Assembly (NCBI GenBank): GCA_937974625.1
Contig: CALJVJ010000169.1
Coordinates: 1-38,508, forward strand
Direction: 5' to 3'
Length of the DNA stretch: 38,508 nt
Source: an uncultured Saprospiraceae bacterium
GTDB lineage: Bacteria > Bacteroidota > Bacteroidia > Chitinophagales > Saprospiraceae
Part shown: positions 26,008 through 33,864 of the stretch, piece by piece
Numbering within the stretch: position 1 is the stretch's first letter
How the letters are laid out: the number at the start of each line of letters is the position of its first letter
Made by a program: the position numbers and the translations under genes
The notes under the pieces: generated by a model
The model's database searches: none
What the model saw: the letters and a program-made list of their open reading frames with translations, nothing else
What the model was told of the DNA's origin: nothing

Positions 26008-26205
26008 TAACTAGTGTTCTTCCCTTAGTGTAAGAAATACACTAAAACCAATGGCTTACAAATTAGAATTTTAAGGCTTTTTGAATTAATTTTGTAGTAT
26101 CAAGATAGGATAGTTACAGCATTTTTTCGCTGTCAAGATATAAAAAATTAATTTGGTTTTATTTGGTTAGGGCTGAGGTAGTGTCAAGAACACTACCTCT
26201 TTTTT
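26008..26205 (+). ncRNA. Candidate structured small RNA (6S-like rod), ends in a terminator
   Basis: No ORF of credible quality fills 25834-26344. On the plus strand, nested complementary segments can fold the region into a long rod: TAGTGTTCTT (26012-26021) with AAGAACACTA (26186-26195); AAAACCAA (26044-26051) with TTGGTTTT (26153-26160); AATTAATTTT (26084-26093) with AAAATTAATT (26144-26153); and an apical ACAGC/GCTGT hairpin (26116-26133). A side hairpin TTAGTGT/ACACTAA lies at 26025-26045. The size (about 195 nt) and rod-with-bulge layout recall 6S RNA, but this is inference from pairing by eye in AT-rich DNA. The 5' end is not fixed by a clear promoter. Confidence 0.35.
26175..26205 (+). 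terminator. Strong rho-independent terminator with no upstream gene
   Basis: GAGGTAGTGT (26175-26184) and ACACTACCTC (26190-26199) form a perfect 10-bp stem with a CAAGA loop, followed by six Ts. It faces the plus strand, yet no plus-strand gene ends before it (the nearest gene is on the minus strand), which is the main reason to propose an RNA gene here. Confidence 0.85.
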
Positions 26206-26289
26206 GTTTAAAGGATGTGTTTTGGGAATAATAAAACCATATTTTGGAAAGATTGTAGGAAAGATACTGCAAACTATAATAACTTCTTA

Positions 26290-26330
26290 AAACAACAAAA
26301 CCCTTGCAAATTATTCATTTACAAGGGTTT
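26290..26330 (-). terminator. Terminator downstream of tRNA-Gln
   Basis: AAACCCTTG (26298-26306) and CAAGGGTTT (26322-26330) pair, extended inward by AAAT/ATTT across one mismatch. Read on the minus strand the stem is followed by TTTTGTTGTTTT. It lies 15 nt beyond the tRNA 3' end. Confidence 0.75.
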
Positions 26331-26344
26331 GTTTGATTTGTCTG

Positions 26345-26416
26345 TTGACCTACTAGGACTCGAACCTAGAATGCCAGAACCAAAAACTGGTGTGTTGCCA
26401 ATTACACCATAGGTCA
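26345..26416 (-). tRNA. tRNA-Gln (anticodon UUG)
   Basis: On the minus strand a complete 72-nt cloverleaf is readable: acceptor arms TGACCTA and TAGGTCA with discriminator A, D-arm with AATTGGCAA, anticodon loop TTTTGGT (anticodon TTG) in a CCAG/CTGG stem, and T-arm CTAGGTTCGAGTCCTAG. The U34-U35-G36 anticodon reads CAA. The 3' CCA is not encoded. A T·T pair closes the anticodon loop. It has its own promoter box and terminator, so it is a single-gene unit. With gatA in the window, transamidation of Glu-tRNA(Gln) is one possible route for charging it. Confidence 0.93.
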
Positions 26417-26445
26417 ATAACCACACTCTATTTCTAAAGCGACTG

Positions 26446-26453
26446 CAAAGTTA
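26446..26453 (-). promoter_or_regulatory. Bacteroidota -7 element (TAACTTTG) for tRNA-Gln
   Basis: On the minus strand TAACTTTGC, identical to the pheS box, lies 30 nt upstream of the tRNA 5' end, giving a predicted start near 26440 and a precursor leader of about 24 nt. Confidence 0.55.
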
Positions 26454-26541
26454 TAACATTTTTTCTTTTAAGTAAAGCCCTAGATAGAAATATTTTAAAA
26501 TATTAATAAAAAAAAATTTAGTTATCGAAATAACGTTATTT

Positions 26542-27006
26542 CTAAATCTCAAAATGCTCCGGTTTGTCTAGAATATCCCACGTATGGTCTGATAATAACT
26601 TGACGGTGGCTTTAAACTCTAATGGATTTCTTCTTCCCCATTCGCTAGGTGCAACCATCGATACAAGATATTTACCATCTGCTCTCTGATATAAATGATA
26701 AGTTTTACCAATAAGTGGTTTGAAACTCATCTCTGCCTGATAAATATTTTCGGATATTTCTACCCGTGCTTTTATCTTATTCGCCTGCTCTGCCAATAAA
26801 TTAATTTGTTCTCGAATTTGGTCTAGCTGCATTTCTGTTTGCTCGTACATTGCTCCTACTGCTAGACCTTTGACTCTTCCTTTATCAATGGGTTTTATAA
26901 CTGCTCCGCCCACTGTATGGGCGTAAGGTAATAAATGTGGATTCTCAGCAATCTTATCTTTATCTATTGGATTGATGAACTCGGCTTGTTTTTTTTCTTT
27001 TGCCAT
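26542..27006 (-). CDS. DUF2452 family protein
   Basis: This 154-residue, probably cytoplasmic protein fits the DUF2452 family, seen mostly in Bacteroidota. Notable stretches are FINPIDKDKIAENPHLLPYAHTVGG near the start (a Pro-rich conserved opening), a coiled-coil segment (about 55-90, EQTEMQLDQIREQINLLAEQ), and a C-terminal block GKTYHLYQRADGKYLVSMVAP with WG and a final LSDHTWDI. The function is unknown. It lies 89 nt downstream of the ABC ATPase gene on the same strand and could be cotranscribed with the lipid A genes. Confidence 0.75.
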   Translation of the reverse strand: MAKEKKQAEFINPIDKDKIAENPHLLPYAHTVGGAVIKPIDKGRVKGLAVGAMYEQTEMQLDQIREQINLLAEQANKIKARVEISENIYQAEMSFKPLIGKTYHLYQRADGKYLVSMVAPSEWGRRNPLEFKATVKLLSDHTWDILDKPEHFEI

Positions 27007-27095
27007 GCTACTTATATTTTCTATGGGAGAATAAATCTATTAGTAGAATGAAAAAGCTAAGAAATTGTTTCAGAAAAAGGGGAGCTTGTGGAAAT

Positions 27096-27719
27096 TTACT
27101 TCTTTTTATAATCTAAGATATTGATTCTTTCTTGGCAGGTCGTCACATCTCGTTCTTCGTTGGAAGCGATGATAATTAGTCTATCCTTAGCATATTGTTC
27201 TAATAACTCGTGAAACCAAACTACACTTTTTTCATCAAGGGTTGCAGTTGGCTCGTCTAGCAGTAATAAAGCAGTATTTGAACAAATAGCTAAACCTAGT
27301 TTCAATCGTTGCTTCATGCCTGAAGAAAAAAAGCGAACTTCTTTATTTCTTGCCTTTTTTAATTGAATTAAATCCAGAAAGTCATTTGTACTTAGGTTAT
27401 TAAGGAAGGGCTTGAATTGTCGGTGGAATTGTATGGTCTCAGCAAGTGTGAATTCTTCTATTAAATCGATATAAGGGGAAGCATAACTCAGTTGTTTATA
27501 AATATCCTCTTTGTCTATTTCTTGACCTGCAACTTTATACTGAATCGCTCCTTTTGTGGGGCTTAGGTGACCTGATAGTATTTTGAGTAAAGTTGATTTG
27601 CCAGAACCATTAGCACCTAAAATGGCATAGCGAGCTGTGCTAGAAAAATGATAATCAATATTTCTAAAAATCCAATCGTATAAATATCGCTTGGCAATAT
27701 TATTTAGAATGATTTCCAT
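27096..27719 (-). CDS. ABC transporter ATP-binding protein
   Basis: The 207-residue ATPase has Walker A GANGSGKST (35-43), signature SSGMKQRL (132-139) and Walker B LLLLDEPT (151-158) with a D-loop (TLD). Two switch residues are unusual: the Q-loop position reads SYASPYIDL without a Gln, and the H-loop reads IIASNEE, with Asn where His is usual. This resembles the CcmA-like subgroup of small bacterial ATPases. Its start overlaps the lpxA end by 20 nt, so the two are probably translationally coupled. No membrane partner gene is adjacent, so the transported substrate is unknown; an envelope role is suggested by the neighbours. Confidence 0.85.
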   Translation of the reverse strand: MEIILNNIAKRYLYDWIFRNIDYHFSSTARYAILGANGSGKSTLLKILSGHLSPTKGAIQYKVAGQEIDKEDIYKQLSYASPYIDLIEEFTLAETIQFHRQFKPFLNNLSTNDFLDLIQLKKARNKEVRFFSSGMKQRLKLGLAICSNTALLLLDEPTATLDEKSVVWFHELLEQYAKDRLIIIASNEERDVTTCQERINILDYKKK

Positions 27720-28518
27720 TAATTTTTGTTCCGTTTAATTGTCTGAATCCTCTGATAACGCCACGTTTAGATGCTTCTATGAATTGTAGAATAGCTTTTC
27801 GTTCAGCTGAATTAGGTAAGTTTTTCTTGATTTTTTTAATTGCTTGGGTCGTATTAAATCCTTTGACAAATAAATAACGATAAACGTCTTGAATAGCATG
27901 AATTTGGTCATTAGAAAACCCATTTCGTCGCAAACCAACAGAATTGACACCTGCATACGCTAAAGGTTCCCTCGCTGCTTTGATGAACGGTGGGACATCT
28001 TTTCTTACCAAAGAACCGCCGCCTAACATAGAATATTCACCAATTTTGACAAACTGATGGACTGCTGTTAAGCCGCCTAAGGTGCAAAATTTTCCAATCT
28101 CAATATGTCCTGCTAAATTGACATTATTAGCTAATACTACACCTTCTCTTAAGATACAATCATGTGCAACGTGTACATAGGCCATCAATAGACAATTATC
28201 TTCAATAACGGTTTTATCATTGGCTTTAGTCCCTCGATTTAAGGTGCAATATTCTCTTATGGTTACGGTATTCCCTATTTCAATTGTTGAGTACTCGCCA
28301 TCAAATTTTAAATCTTGTGGAATCGCACCGACCACTGCTCCAGGGAAAATTTTGCAATTTTTGCCAATTTTTACCCCTTCCATGATAGTAGCATTCGCCC
28401 CAATCCAGGTATCGTCTCCGATTTCCACATTTGCGCCTATAGTCACAAAGGGTTCGATGGTCACGCGCTGACCTATCTTTGCTTGAGGATGAATTACTCT
28501 TAGTCCTGTGGTACTCAT
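27700..28518 (-). CDS. lpxA: UDP-N-acetylglucosamine O-acyltransferase
   Basis: The ATG at 28518 (MSTTGLRVIHPQAKIG) is chosen over an upstream TTG at 28569, giving 272 residues. The N-terminal two thirds is a left-handed beta-helix of hexapeptide repeats (for example IEPFVTIGANVEIG). His119 in YVHVAHDC corresponds to the catalytic His125 of E. coli LpxA, and the GGLTAVHQFVKIG stretch is typical of the family. The C-terminal helical domain is present. It adds the first acyl chain in lipid A synthesis in the cytoplasm. It follows lpxC-fabZ by 69 nt and overlaps the ABC ATPase gene, forming one operon. Confidence 0.95.
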   Translation of the reverse strand: MSTTGLRVIHPQAKIGQRVTIEPFVTIGANVEIGDDTWIGANATIMEGVKIGKNCKIFPGAVVGAIPQDLKFDGEYSTIEIGNTVTIREYCTLNRGTKANDKTVIEDNCLLMAYVHVAHDCILREGVVLANNVNLAGHIEIGKFCTLGGLTAVHQFVKIGEYSMLGGGSLVRKDVPPFIKAAREPLAYAGVNSVGLRRNGFSNDQIHAIQDVYRYLFVKGFNTTQAIKKIKKNLPNSAERKAILQFIEASKRGVIRGFRQLNGTKINGNHSK

Positions 28519-28587
28519 ATAAAATAATGAATGATAAAAATTAATCGAAAACTTCAAAAGTGCTTCCAATAATCAATATCATTTGAA

Positions 28588-29979
28588 TTAACTTCTTTTG
28601 ACAATTTGGGCTGTCAATTCCCCTTCTGAAACTATTTTATTCCCAACATAAGCAGTGCCCTGCATATGACAAAGCCCTCTTCTTATTGGAGATAATAACT
28701 CCAATTTTAAAATAAGGGTATCTCCTGGCACAACCATCTGTTTAAACTTCGCATTGTCGATTTTTAAGAAATAAGTATCCCAACCTCCTGGTTCATCTAC
28801 TAAAGACATTGCTAAGATTCCGCCACATTGAGCTAATGCCTCCATTTGTAGGACCGCAGGCATCACTGGATTGTTTGGAAAATGGCCTGTAAAAAATGGC
28901 TCATTCATCGTGACATTTTTTACGCCGACTACCAGTGTGTCTGTTAGTTCGATTATCTTATCGACTAATAAAAATGGATAACGGTGCGGCAACCATTCTG
29001 CTATTTTTACCGCATCAAAAATTGGTTCTTGATTAGGGTCATATTTTGGTTTGCCTTTCAATTTCCTTTGCGCTTTGTATAAATCGCGAAGAATATTTGC
29101 TAAAGCAACGTTGCCAGTATGACCTGGCTGTGTAGCAATAATTTTTCCCTTGATAGGTTTATTCACTAATGCTAAATCACCAATTAAATCCAATAATTTA
29201 TGTCGACATGGTTCGTTGGCGAACTTTAACTTTTTATCATTAAGTATGCCATTAGTCGGTGCTGTAGATAATTTTGGTTGCCCTAATTTATCTGCTAATG
29301 CATCTAGTTTCTTTTTCGTTAGCTTTTTATCTGCAAATACAATGGCATTGTCTAAACTTCCCCCTTTGATTAAATTTTCCTTGGCCAGTTTTTCTACATC
29401 ACTTAGCATCACATAGGTTCGACAGGGTGCAATTTCTTTTTTATAATCAGCAATATTACTTAGACTTGCAAATTGGGCATCAATGGAGCTTGCAGCGAAA
29501 TTAACTATGGTCTTTACTTCAAATTGCTCTGAAGGTAAGACAATATATTCTGCACCAGTGGCTTCATCTTTATATTCTATAGGCTCTTCAATTATAACAT
29601 AATCTCTTGCCATTTCTTGTTCTACCCTTCCTGCTTTTTCCAAAGTACTTATAAGCTTTGCGGCACTTCCATCTAAGATAGGCACTTCGGCTCCATCTAT
29701 TTCTAGTAATACATTATCTAGAGCAAGTCCAACCAATGCGGACAATACGTGTTCAACTGTTTGAACCTTGATGTCTCCTGATGCTAAAGTGGTGCTTCGA
29801 TTTGTTTCCGTTACCTTTGCTGGATCAACAGGTATTACTTTGGGCTTTTCTAAATCTATTCGTTTAAATTTAAATCCATGATTTACAGGTGCAGGATGAA
29901 AAGTCAACGTTGCTTCTTTTCCTGTATGTAAACCTATGCCCTTAATAGATACCGTTTTTTCTATAGTATGCTGGTTCAT
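28588..29979 (-). CDS. lpxC-fabZ: Bifunctional LpxC deacetylase / FabZ dehydratase
   Basis: A 463-residue natural fusion. Residues 1-300 are LpxC: KGIGLHTG, zinc ligands His77 (TVEHVLSAL), His260 and Asp264 (RHKLLDLIGD), and catalytic-site His287 in PGHTGN. Residues about 315-463 are FabZ with LPHRYPFLLVD, His366 in TGHFPNNPV and Glu380 in AVLQMEALAQ; the usual PGVL reads PAVL here. LpxC commits UDP-acyl-GlcNAc to lipid A, while FabZ dehydrates 3-hydroxyacyl-ACP, the precursor competing for the same acyl pool. The fusion is a known Bacteroidota trait. It heads the minus-strand operon lpxC-fabZ, lpxA, ABC ATPase. Confidence 0.95.
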   Translation of the reverse strand: MNQHTIEKTVSIKGIGLHTGKEATLTFHPAPVNHGFKFKRIDLEKPKVIPVDPAKVTETNRSTTLASGDIKVQTVEHVLSALVGLALDNVLLEIDGAEVPILDGSAAKLISTLEKAGRVEQEMARDYVIIEEPIEYKDEATGAEYIVLPSEQFEVKTIVNFAASSIDAQFASLSNIADYKKEIAPCRTYVMLSDVEKLAKENLIKGGSLDNAIVFADKKLTKKKLDALADKLGQPKLSTAPTNGILNDKKLKFANEPCRHKLLDLIGDLALVNKPIKGKIIATQPGHTGNVALANILRDLYKAQRKLKGKPKYDPNQEPIFDAVKIAEWLPHRYPFLLVDKIIELTDTLVVGVKNVTMNEPFFTGHFPNNPVMPAVLQMEALAQCGGILAMSLVDEPGGWDTYFLKIDNAKFKQMVVPGDTLILKLELLSPIRRGLCHMQGTAYVGNKIVSEGELTAQIVKRS

Positions 29980-30028
29980 ATTGGAGTAAACGAGTTTTTT
30001 GTTGTGCTCAAATTCTTCAAATAAAGTG

Positions 30029-30036
30029 CGAAGTTA
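30029..30036 (-). promoter_or_regulatory. Variant -7 element (TAACTTCG) for lpxC-fabZ
   Basis: On the minus strand TAACTTCG differs by one base from TAnnTTTG and lies about 50 nt upstream of the lpxC-fabZ ATG at 29979. It is a weak call because of the mismatch. Confidence 0.25.
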
Positions 30037-30133
30037 CTAAAAGCTAAAGGCATAGAACAGGTTACCCAAAGAAATTTATTGAAATCAAGTATAAAAGAAG
30101 GGTAGAATCAGTCTTTGATTGGATTTTCTTTTA

Positions 30134-30141
30134 TAATTTTG
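30134..30141 (+). promoter_or_regulatory. Bacteroidota -7 element (TAATTTTG) for the DUF5606 gene
   Basis: TAATTTTGC matches TAnnTTTG; a TTTG at 30114-30117 lies 16 nt upstream and could serve as the -33 element, slightly closer than usual. The predicted start near 30147 leaves a leader of about 113 nt that contains a perfect AT-rich inverted repeat at 30155-30182. Confidence 0.45.
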
Positions 30142-30154
30142 CGCAATTTTAAAA

Positions 30155-30182
30155 ATTAATAAAAACTTTAGTTTTTATTAAT
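30155..30182 (+). promoter_or_regulatory. Perfect 13-bp AT-rich inverted repeat in the DUF5606 leader
   Basis: ATTAATAAAAACT (30155-30167) and AGTTTTTATTAAT (30170-30182) are separated by TT. In RNA this would form a hairpin about 78 nt upstream of the ATG and right after the predicted transcription start; as DNA it could be a dyad operator. Neither role is shown. Confidence 0.4.
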
Positions 30183-30259
30183 TCACAAAAAGTATTTTTA
30201 TTACGTTATAAGAGCGATAATAAAACGAGCAATAGAATTTTTTTTAGAAAAAATATATA

Positions 30260-30703
30260 ATGAGTTTAGAAAAATTAGTTGTAGTAGCTGGTATTGCAGG
30301 TGTTCACAAAGTAGCTGCAAACCGTAGTAATGGTTTAATTATTGAGGATTTGGATACAGGTAAAAAACGTTTTGCCCCTTCTCGTAAACATCAATTTACG
30401 CCATTAGAATCTATCACCATCTACACAGAAGATGATGATGAAACCTTAGAATTAGCTAAGGTTTTTCAGAATATGTTTACCAAATTAGCAGAAGTTCCAT
30501 TAATAAAAGTGAATGCTTCGAATGATGAAATGAGAGCTTATTTTGCGAAAATCATTCCTAATTATGACCGAGAAAGAGTCTATATTGGTGATATGAAGAA
30601 GATTGTGAAGTGGTTTACTTTCTTGAATGACCGTTCTTTGATTACATTAGAAGAAGAAAAAACGGAAGAAGTGGAGACAAAAGCAACAGATTCAGAAAAG
30701 TAA
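30260..30703 (+). CDS. DUF5606 family protein
   Basis: This 147-residue cytoplasmic protein fits DUF5606, a family confined largely to Bacteroidota. The N-terminal half (VVAGIAGVHKVAANRSNGLIIED region, about 5-60) looks like a small beta-rich domain, with the conserved FAPSRKHQFTPLESI; the second half is helical and contains DDETLELAKVFQNM and RERVYIGDMKKIVKWF. The C-terminal tail is acidic and Lys/Glu-rich. The function is unknown. It is a single-gene unit with a promoter box, a structured leader and a downstream hairpin. Confidence 0.8.
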   Translation: MSLEKLVVVAGIAGVHKVAANRSNGLIIEDLDTGKKRFAPSRKHQFTPLESITIYTEDDDETLELAKVFQNMFTKLAEVPLIKVNASNDEMRAYFAKIIPNYDRERVYIGDMKKIVKWFTFLNDRSLITLEEEKTEEVETKATDSEK

Positions 30704-30714
30704 AAAATAATTAG

Positions 30715-30753
30715 GGAGTAGCAAGGTGTATTGAAAAAACAAATTGCTACTCC
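30715..30753. terminator. 10-bp bidirectional hairpin between convergent genes
   Basis: GGAGTAGCAA (30715-30724) and TTGCTACTCC (30744-30753) pair perfectly with a 19-nt loop, between the convergent stops of the DUF5606 and proline dehydrogenase genes. There is no long T-run on either side. Confidence 0.55.
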
Positions 30754-30762
30754 TTAATAAGT

Positions 30763-31962
30763 TTATTTCAATCCTCTCCTTTTCATCTCTCTAACTAATA
30801 ATTCGTATTCTCGATTCATATCTCCTGTAATAGACGAATTTTCTTGCGCACGTCGAATTAGATAAGGTACTACATCTTTTACTGGGCCATAAGGCAAATA
30901 TTTGGCTACATTATATCCTGCATCTGCAAGGTTAAAGGTTAGATGGTCACTCATGCCGTACAGCTGACAAAAATTTAAGTGAGGATGATTTTTAGGAATG
31001 CCTTTTTCCTCAATTAGACTAGCTTGTAAGGCTGCACTATAGGCATTATGTGAAGCGTTACAGAAAGCTATATAAGCGTAATTTTCTACACAAAACTGTA
31101 AAGCGGTATTATAATCATTATCGGTCGCTTTTTTATTGGGTTGAATTGGAGAAGGATAATTTAATGCAATTGCTCGGTTTCTTTCTTTATCCATATATGC
31201 TCCTCTTACAATTTTGGCTCCCAATAAATAATCCTCTTTTCTAGCTTCTTCGTAACTATCTATTAAATACTGTAATCTATCATGACGGTACATTTGAAAG
31301 GTATTATACACAATGACGATTTCTTCATTATAGCGCTTCATCATTTTTTTTGCTAAAAAGTCGATAGTATCTTGTATCCAACTTTCTTCCGCATCTATAA
31401 AAACCCCAACCTTTTTATTATGCGCAGCATAACAAATAGCATCAAGCCTTTTATTTACATTTTTATATTCTTTTTTCTCGGCTTCTGTTAATGCCTCTCC
31501 TTTTTGAATTTTTTCTAGTAATTCATGCCTCGATAAACCAGTTATTTTAAGTGTAATAATAGGAACACTTTTATTTTGCTCTGCAAAATCTATGGCTCGA
31601 ATGGCTTCATTCATGGTACTATTAAAATCTAACTCGGTCGTTTTTGCTTCGGCTCCATAATCTAAAATAGATAAACTCTTTTGTTTGTAGAGTTTATTAA
31701 TAGCTGATTGCGAACCAAGAAGGGTTGTGCCGCCACAAAATTGCTCAAAAATTGTATTCTTGATAATATTTTCTGCGAAAGGTAGATTTAAATTAATTGC
31801 TGTTACGCCTAATTTCGACCCAATATTTACCAACCATGATTGATTCATTAGTCTAAATAGGAGCGTCGAACGCTTTAACTCCGCGTCAGTTTTGCCTGAA
31901 AAGGCAACCGCTGTATTGGTAAAATCTATGGATGTTTTTTTTGCCATTATTGCTTTTCCCAT
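30763..31962 (-). CDS. Proline dehydrogenase
   Basis: The 399-residue product is a stand-alone PRODH domain (FAD TIM barrel), not fused to P5C dehydrogenase. Key stretches are KIVRGAYMDKER (flavin and substrate site), FCNASHNAYS, FCQLYGMSDHLTF, and the substrate-carboxylate Arg pair Arg370-Arg371 in YLIRRAQENSS near the C terminus. It oxidises proline to pyrroline-5-carboxylate and passes electrons to the membrane quinone pool. Two start codons are close: ATG at 31962 and ATG at 31947 (MAKKTSIDF); the second is equally plausible. It lies 69 nt from aroE on the same strand. Confidence 0.92.
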   Translation of the reverse strand: MGKAIMAKKTSIDFTNTAVAFSGKTDAELKRSTLLFRLMNQSWLVNIGSKLGVTAINLNLPFAENIIKNTIFEQFCGGTTLLGSQSAINKLYKQKSLSILDYGAEAKTTELDFNSTMNEAIRAIDFAEQNKSVPIITLKITGLSRHELLEKIQKGEALTEAEKKEYKNVNKRLDAICYAAHNKKVGVFIDAEESWIQDTIDFLAKKMMKRYNEEIVIVYNTFQMYRHDRLQYLIDSYEEARKEDYLLGAKIVRGAYMDKERNRAIALNYPSPIQPNKKATDNDYNTALQFCVENYAYIAFCNASHNAYSAALQASLIEEKGIPKNHPHLNFCQLYGMSDHLTFNLADAGYNVAKYLPYGPVKDVVPYLIRRAQENSSITGDMNREYELLVREMKRRGLK

Positions 31963-32031
31963 TATTGTGTGGTTCGGGAAGGTTATCTTTTTAATTAAAT
32001 TTTAGACCATCTTAAAATTTTTCATCATCTC

Positions 32032-32793
32032 TTATTGCTCTTCCGTCCAAATACTCCATGACTTTTCAGCTTGCAAATGTAGCATTTCTAGACCATTCAT
32101 AATTGCTGAATTGTTGTTGAGACCCATTTGAAGAAATTTTGTCACTTTTGGATTGTACACAAGGTCGTATAAAAAATGTTGATCACTTAAATGATTATAA
32201 GGTAAGTCTGGGGCAGTATCCTTATTTGGAGACATACCAAGAGGTGTTGTATTGACGATTAATTGATGTTTTTGCATACACTCCGCATCAATATCCTTAT
32301 AGGTGATTTGTCCTTTTTTTTCGCTTCGGGATACAAGTTGTGGTTTTATTTGCAATTTATCAAGTACATAAGTCACTGCTTTTGCGGCACCTCCCGTTCC
32401 CAATACTAATGCATTCATTTGATGAAATGGAATCGTAGCTGAAGCTAGTAATTTTCTTAAGGAAATTTCGAAGCCATATACATCGGTATTATAACCTTTT
32501 AACTTTCCATTGGAAAACTTGATTGTGTTGACAGCACCTACTTTTTGAGCCTCTTCACTTATTGCATCCAAATATGGTAAAGCATCTTGTTTATAAGGAA
32601 TAGTAATGTTTAATCCTAATAAATTTGGATGCTTTGCTATCAATTTAGGTAAATCTTCAATAGTTGGAATTGGAAATAATTCATAATTATACCCAGCTAT
32701 TTCTTCCTGTTTGAACTTCTCTCCAAAATATTTTTTTGAAAAGGAATGTGATAGTGGATATCCTATCAATCCTAATTGATGTTTGATGGTCAT
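32032..32793 (-). CDS. aroE: Shikimate dehydrogenase
   Basis: The 253-residue enzyme shows the family motifs: GYPLSHSFSKKYF for shikimate binding, the catalytic Lys68 in NITIPYK, Asp104 in GYNTDVYGF, the dinucleotide-binding GTGGAAKAVTYVL, and VNTTPLGMSPN. It reduces 3-dehydroshikimate with NADPH in aromatic amino acid synthesis. It begins one base after the stop of the DUF368 gene on the same strand, so the two share a transcript and perhaps coupled translation. Confidence 0.95.
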   Translation of the reverse strand: MTIKHQLGLIGYPLSHSFSKKYFGEKFKQEEIAGYNYELFPIPTIEDLPKLIAKHPNLLGLNITIPYKQDALPYLDAISEEAQKVGAVNTIKFSNGKLKGYNTDVYGFEISLRKLLASATIPFHQMNALVLGTGGAAKAVTYVLDKLQIKPQLVSRSEKKGQITYKDIDAECMQKHQLIVNTTPLGMSPNKDTAPDLPYNHLSDQHFLYDLVYNPKVTKFLQMGLNNNSAIMNGLEMLHLQAEKSWSIWTEEQ

Positions 32794-32794
32794 T

Positions 32795-33733
32795 TTATTT
32801 ATTACTTGTTCCTAGTTTTTCAATAAGAAAAACGGATAAAAAACCAATAATCATACAAGTAACCACAGCAATTAGATATGGTTCACCAGCATAATTGCTA
32901 GGTAGGACACTTTCTTCTATAAATGGTACTTCTATTCCTTTGCTATTTATTCTGGTAGAAAGCACATTTCGCCAAGGCCATAATTTATTTAGAGACCCTA
33001 ACATAAATCCCGTTAGCAAGGCTAAAGTTATGTTTTTATAATTTCTAAAAGTCCATGATAAGACTCTTGAAAAAGTCATTAATCCGACTAAACAACCAAT
33101 TGCAAAAGTACCGACAACCGTTAAACTTTCACTATCAAAAGTTTTTAAAGCTGTTTTTACTGTTGGGATAATAAAAGAATACATGCCCATTAACAATAAA
33201 ATAAAACTTCCAGAGATTCCCGGTAAAATTAATGCAGAAATTGCAATAACTCCAGATAAGAAAACAAACCAAAGTGCCTCGTTTCCTTGTGCAGGACTTG
33301 CTACCGTTATATAATAGGCGACTGCTGTTCCTAATATTAAAGCAAGTATTTCTTTAATTCCCCATCCTTCTACTTGTTTGCCTATAAAAATAGCGGAACT
33401 GATAATTAGCCCAAAGAAAAAAGCCCATAGCATCTCTGGATAAGTTTCTAAAAGATGCGTAACACCAAATACACCAACGATGACTCCTGTAGCCATTCCT
33501 ATTAATAAGGTAACTAAAAAAGTACCATTAATTGTTTCCCATACACCATTTACTCCTTCTTTTTTAAATGTGCCAACTAGAGAAGGGTGGAACGCTTTTA
33601 TGGTATTTAATAATTTTTCGTAAATCCCTGTAATAAAAGCAATAGTGCCACCTGAAACGCCTGGAATAACTTCTGCTATTCCCATTGCCATGCCCTTAAA
33701 AGCTAGCGTTAAAAAAGAAGAATTATTTTTCAT
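32795..33733 (-). CDS. DUF368 membrane protein (PopT-like undecaprenyl-phosphate translocase)
   Basis: The 312-residue protein has about eight to nine membrane segments and the DUF368 opening FKGMAMGIAEVIPGVSGGTIAF, plus a related second-half stretch ISALILPGISGSFILLLMGMY; the two PGxSG motifs suggest an inverted repeat of the fold. DUF368 proteins (PopT) were shown to recycle undecaprenyl phosphate across the cytoplasmic membrane, together with DedA-type UptA. It would return the lipid carrier for peptidoglycan and O-antigen synthesis. It heads a minus-strand pair with aroE, which is functionally unrelated. Confidence 0.88.
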   Translation of the reverse strand: MKNNSSFLTLAFKGMAMGIAEVIPGVSGGTIAFITGIYEKLLNTIKAFHPSLVGTFKKEGVNGVWETINGTFLVTLLIGMATGVIVGVFGVTHLLETYPEMLWAFFFGLIISSAIFIGKQVEGWGIKEILALILGTAVAYYITVASPAQGNEALWFVFLSGVIAISALILPGISGSFILLLMGMYSFIIPTVKTALKTFDSESLTVVGTFAIGCLVGLMTFSRVLSWTFRNYKNITLALLTGFMLGSLNKLWPWRNVLSTRINSKGIEVPFIEESVLPSNYAGEPYLIAVVTCMIIGFLSVFLIEKLGTSNK

Positions 33734-33864
33734 ATTGTAAAAGTAATTTTATTTTTTCTTGGTTTCTAAATTTCTAAAAATTAACCATGTACTTATATCT
33801 ATTTTATGCTTATCCTTCTAGAAGGTTACATGAAACGAATAGGAATGCTTTTTACAAGATTTGC

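Noticed and set aside
26087-26205. Shorter RNA of about 105 nt starting from a TAATTTTG box at 26087-26094
   Set aside because: The box matches TAnnTTTG, but its bases are also half of the best internal stem of the longer rod; kept as an alternative 5' end, not a separate feature.
26008-26205. Transcription attenuator or riboswitch
   Set aside because: The fold could switch, but no plus-strand gene follows the terminator; the next gene is the convergent tRNA.
26215-26412. Plus-strand 65-codon frame with a CGAACCTAG-containing tail
   Set aside because: It runs antisense through the tRNA-Gln gene and its terminator; no credible protein.
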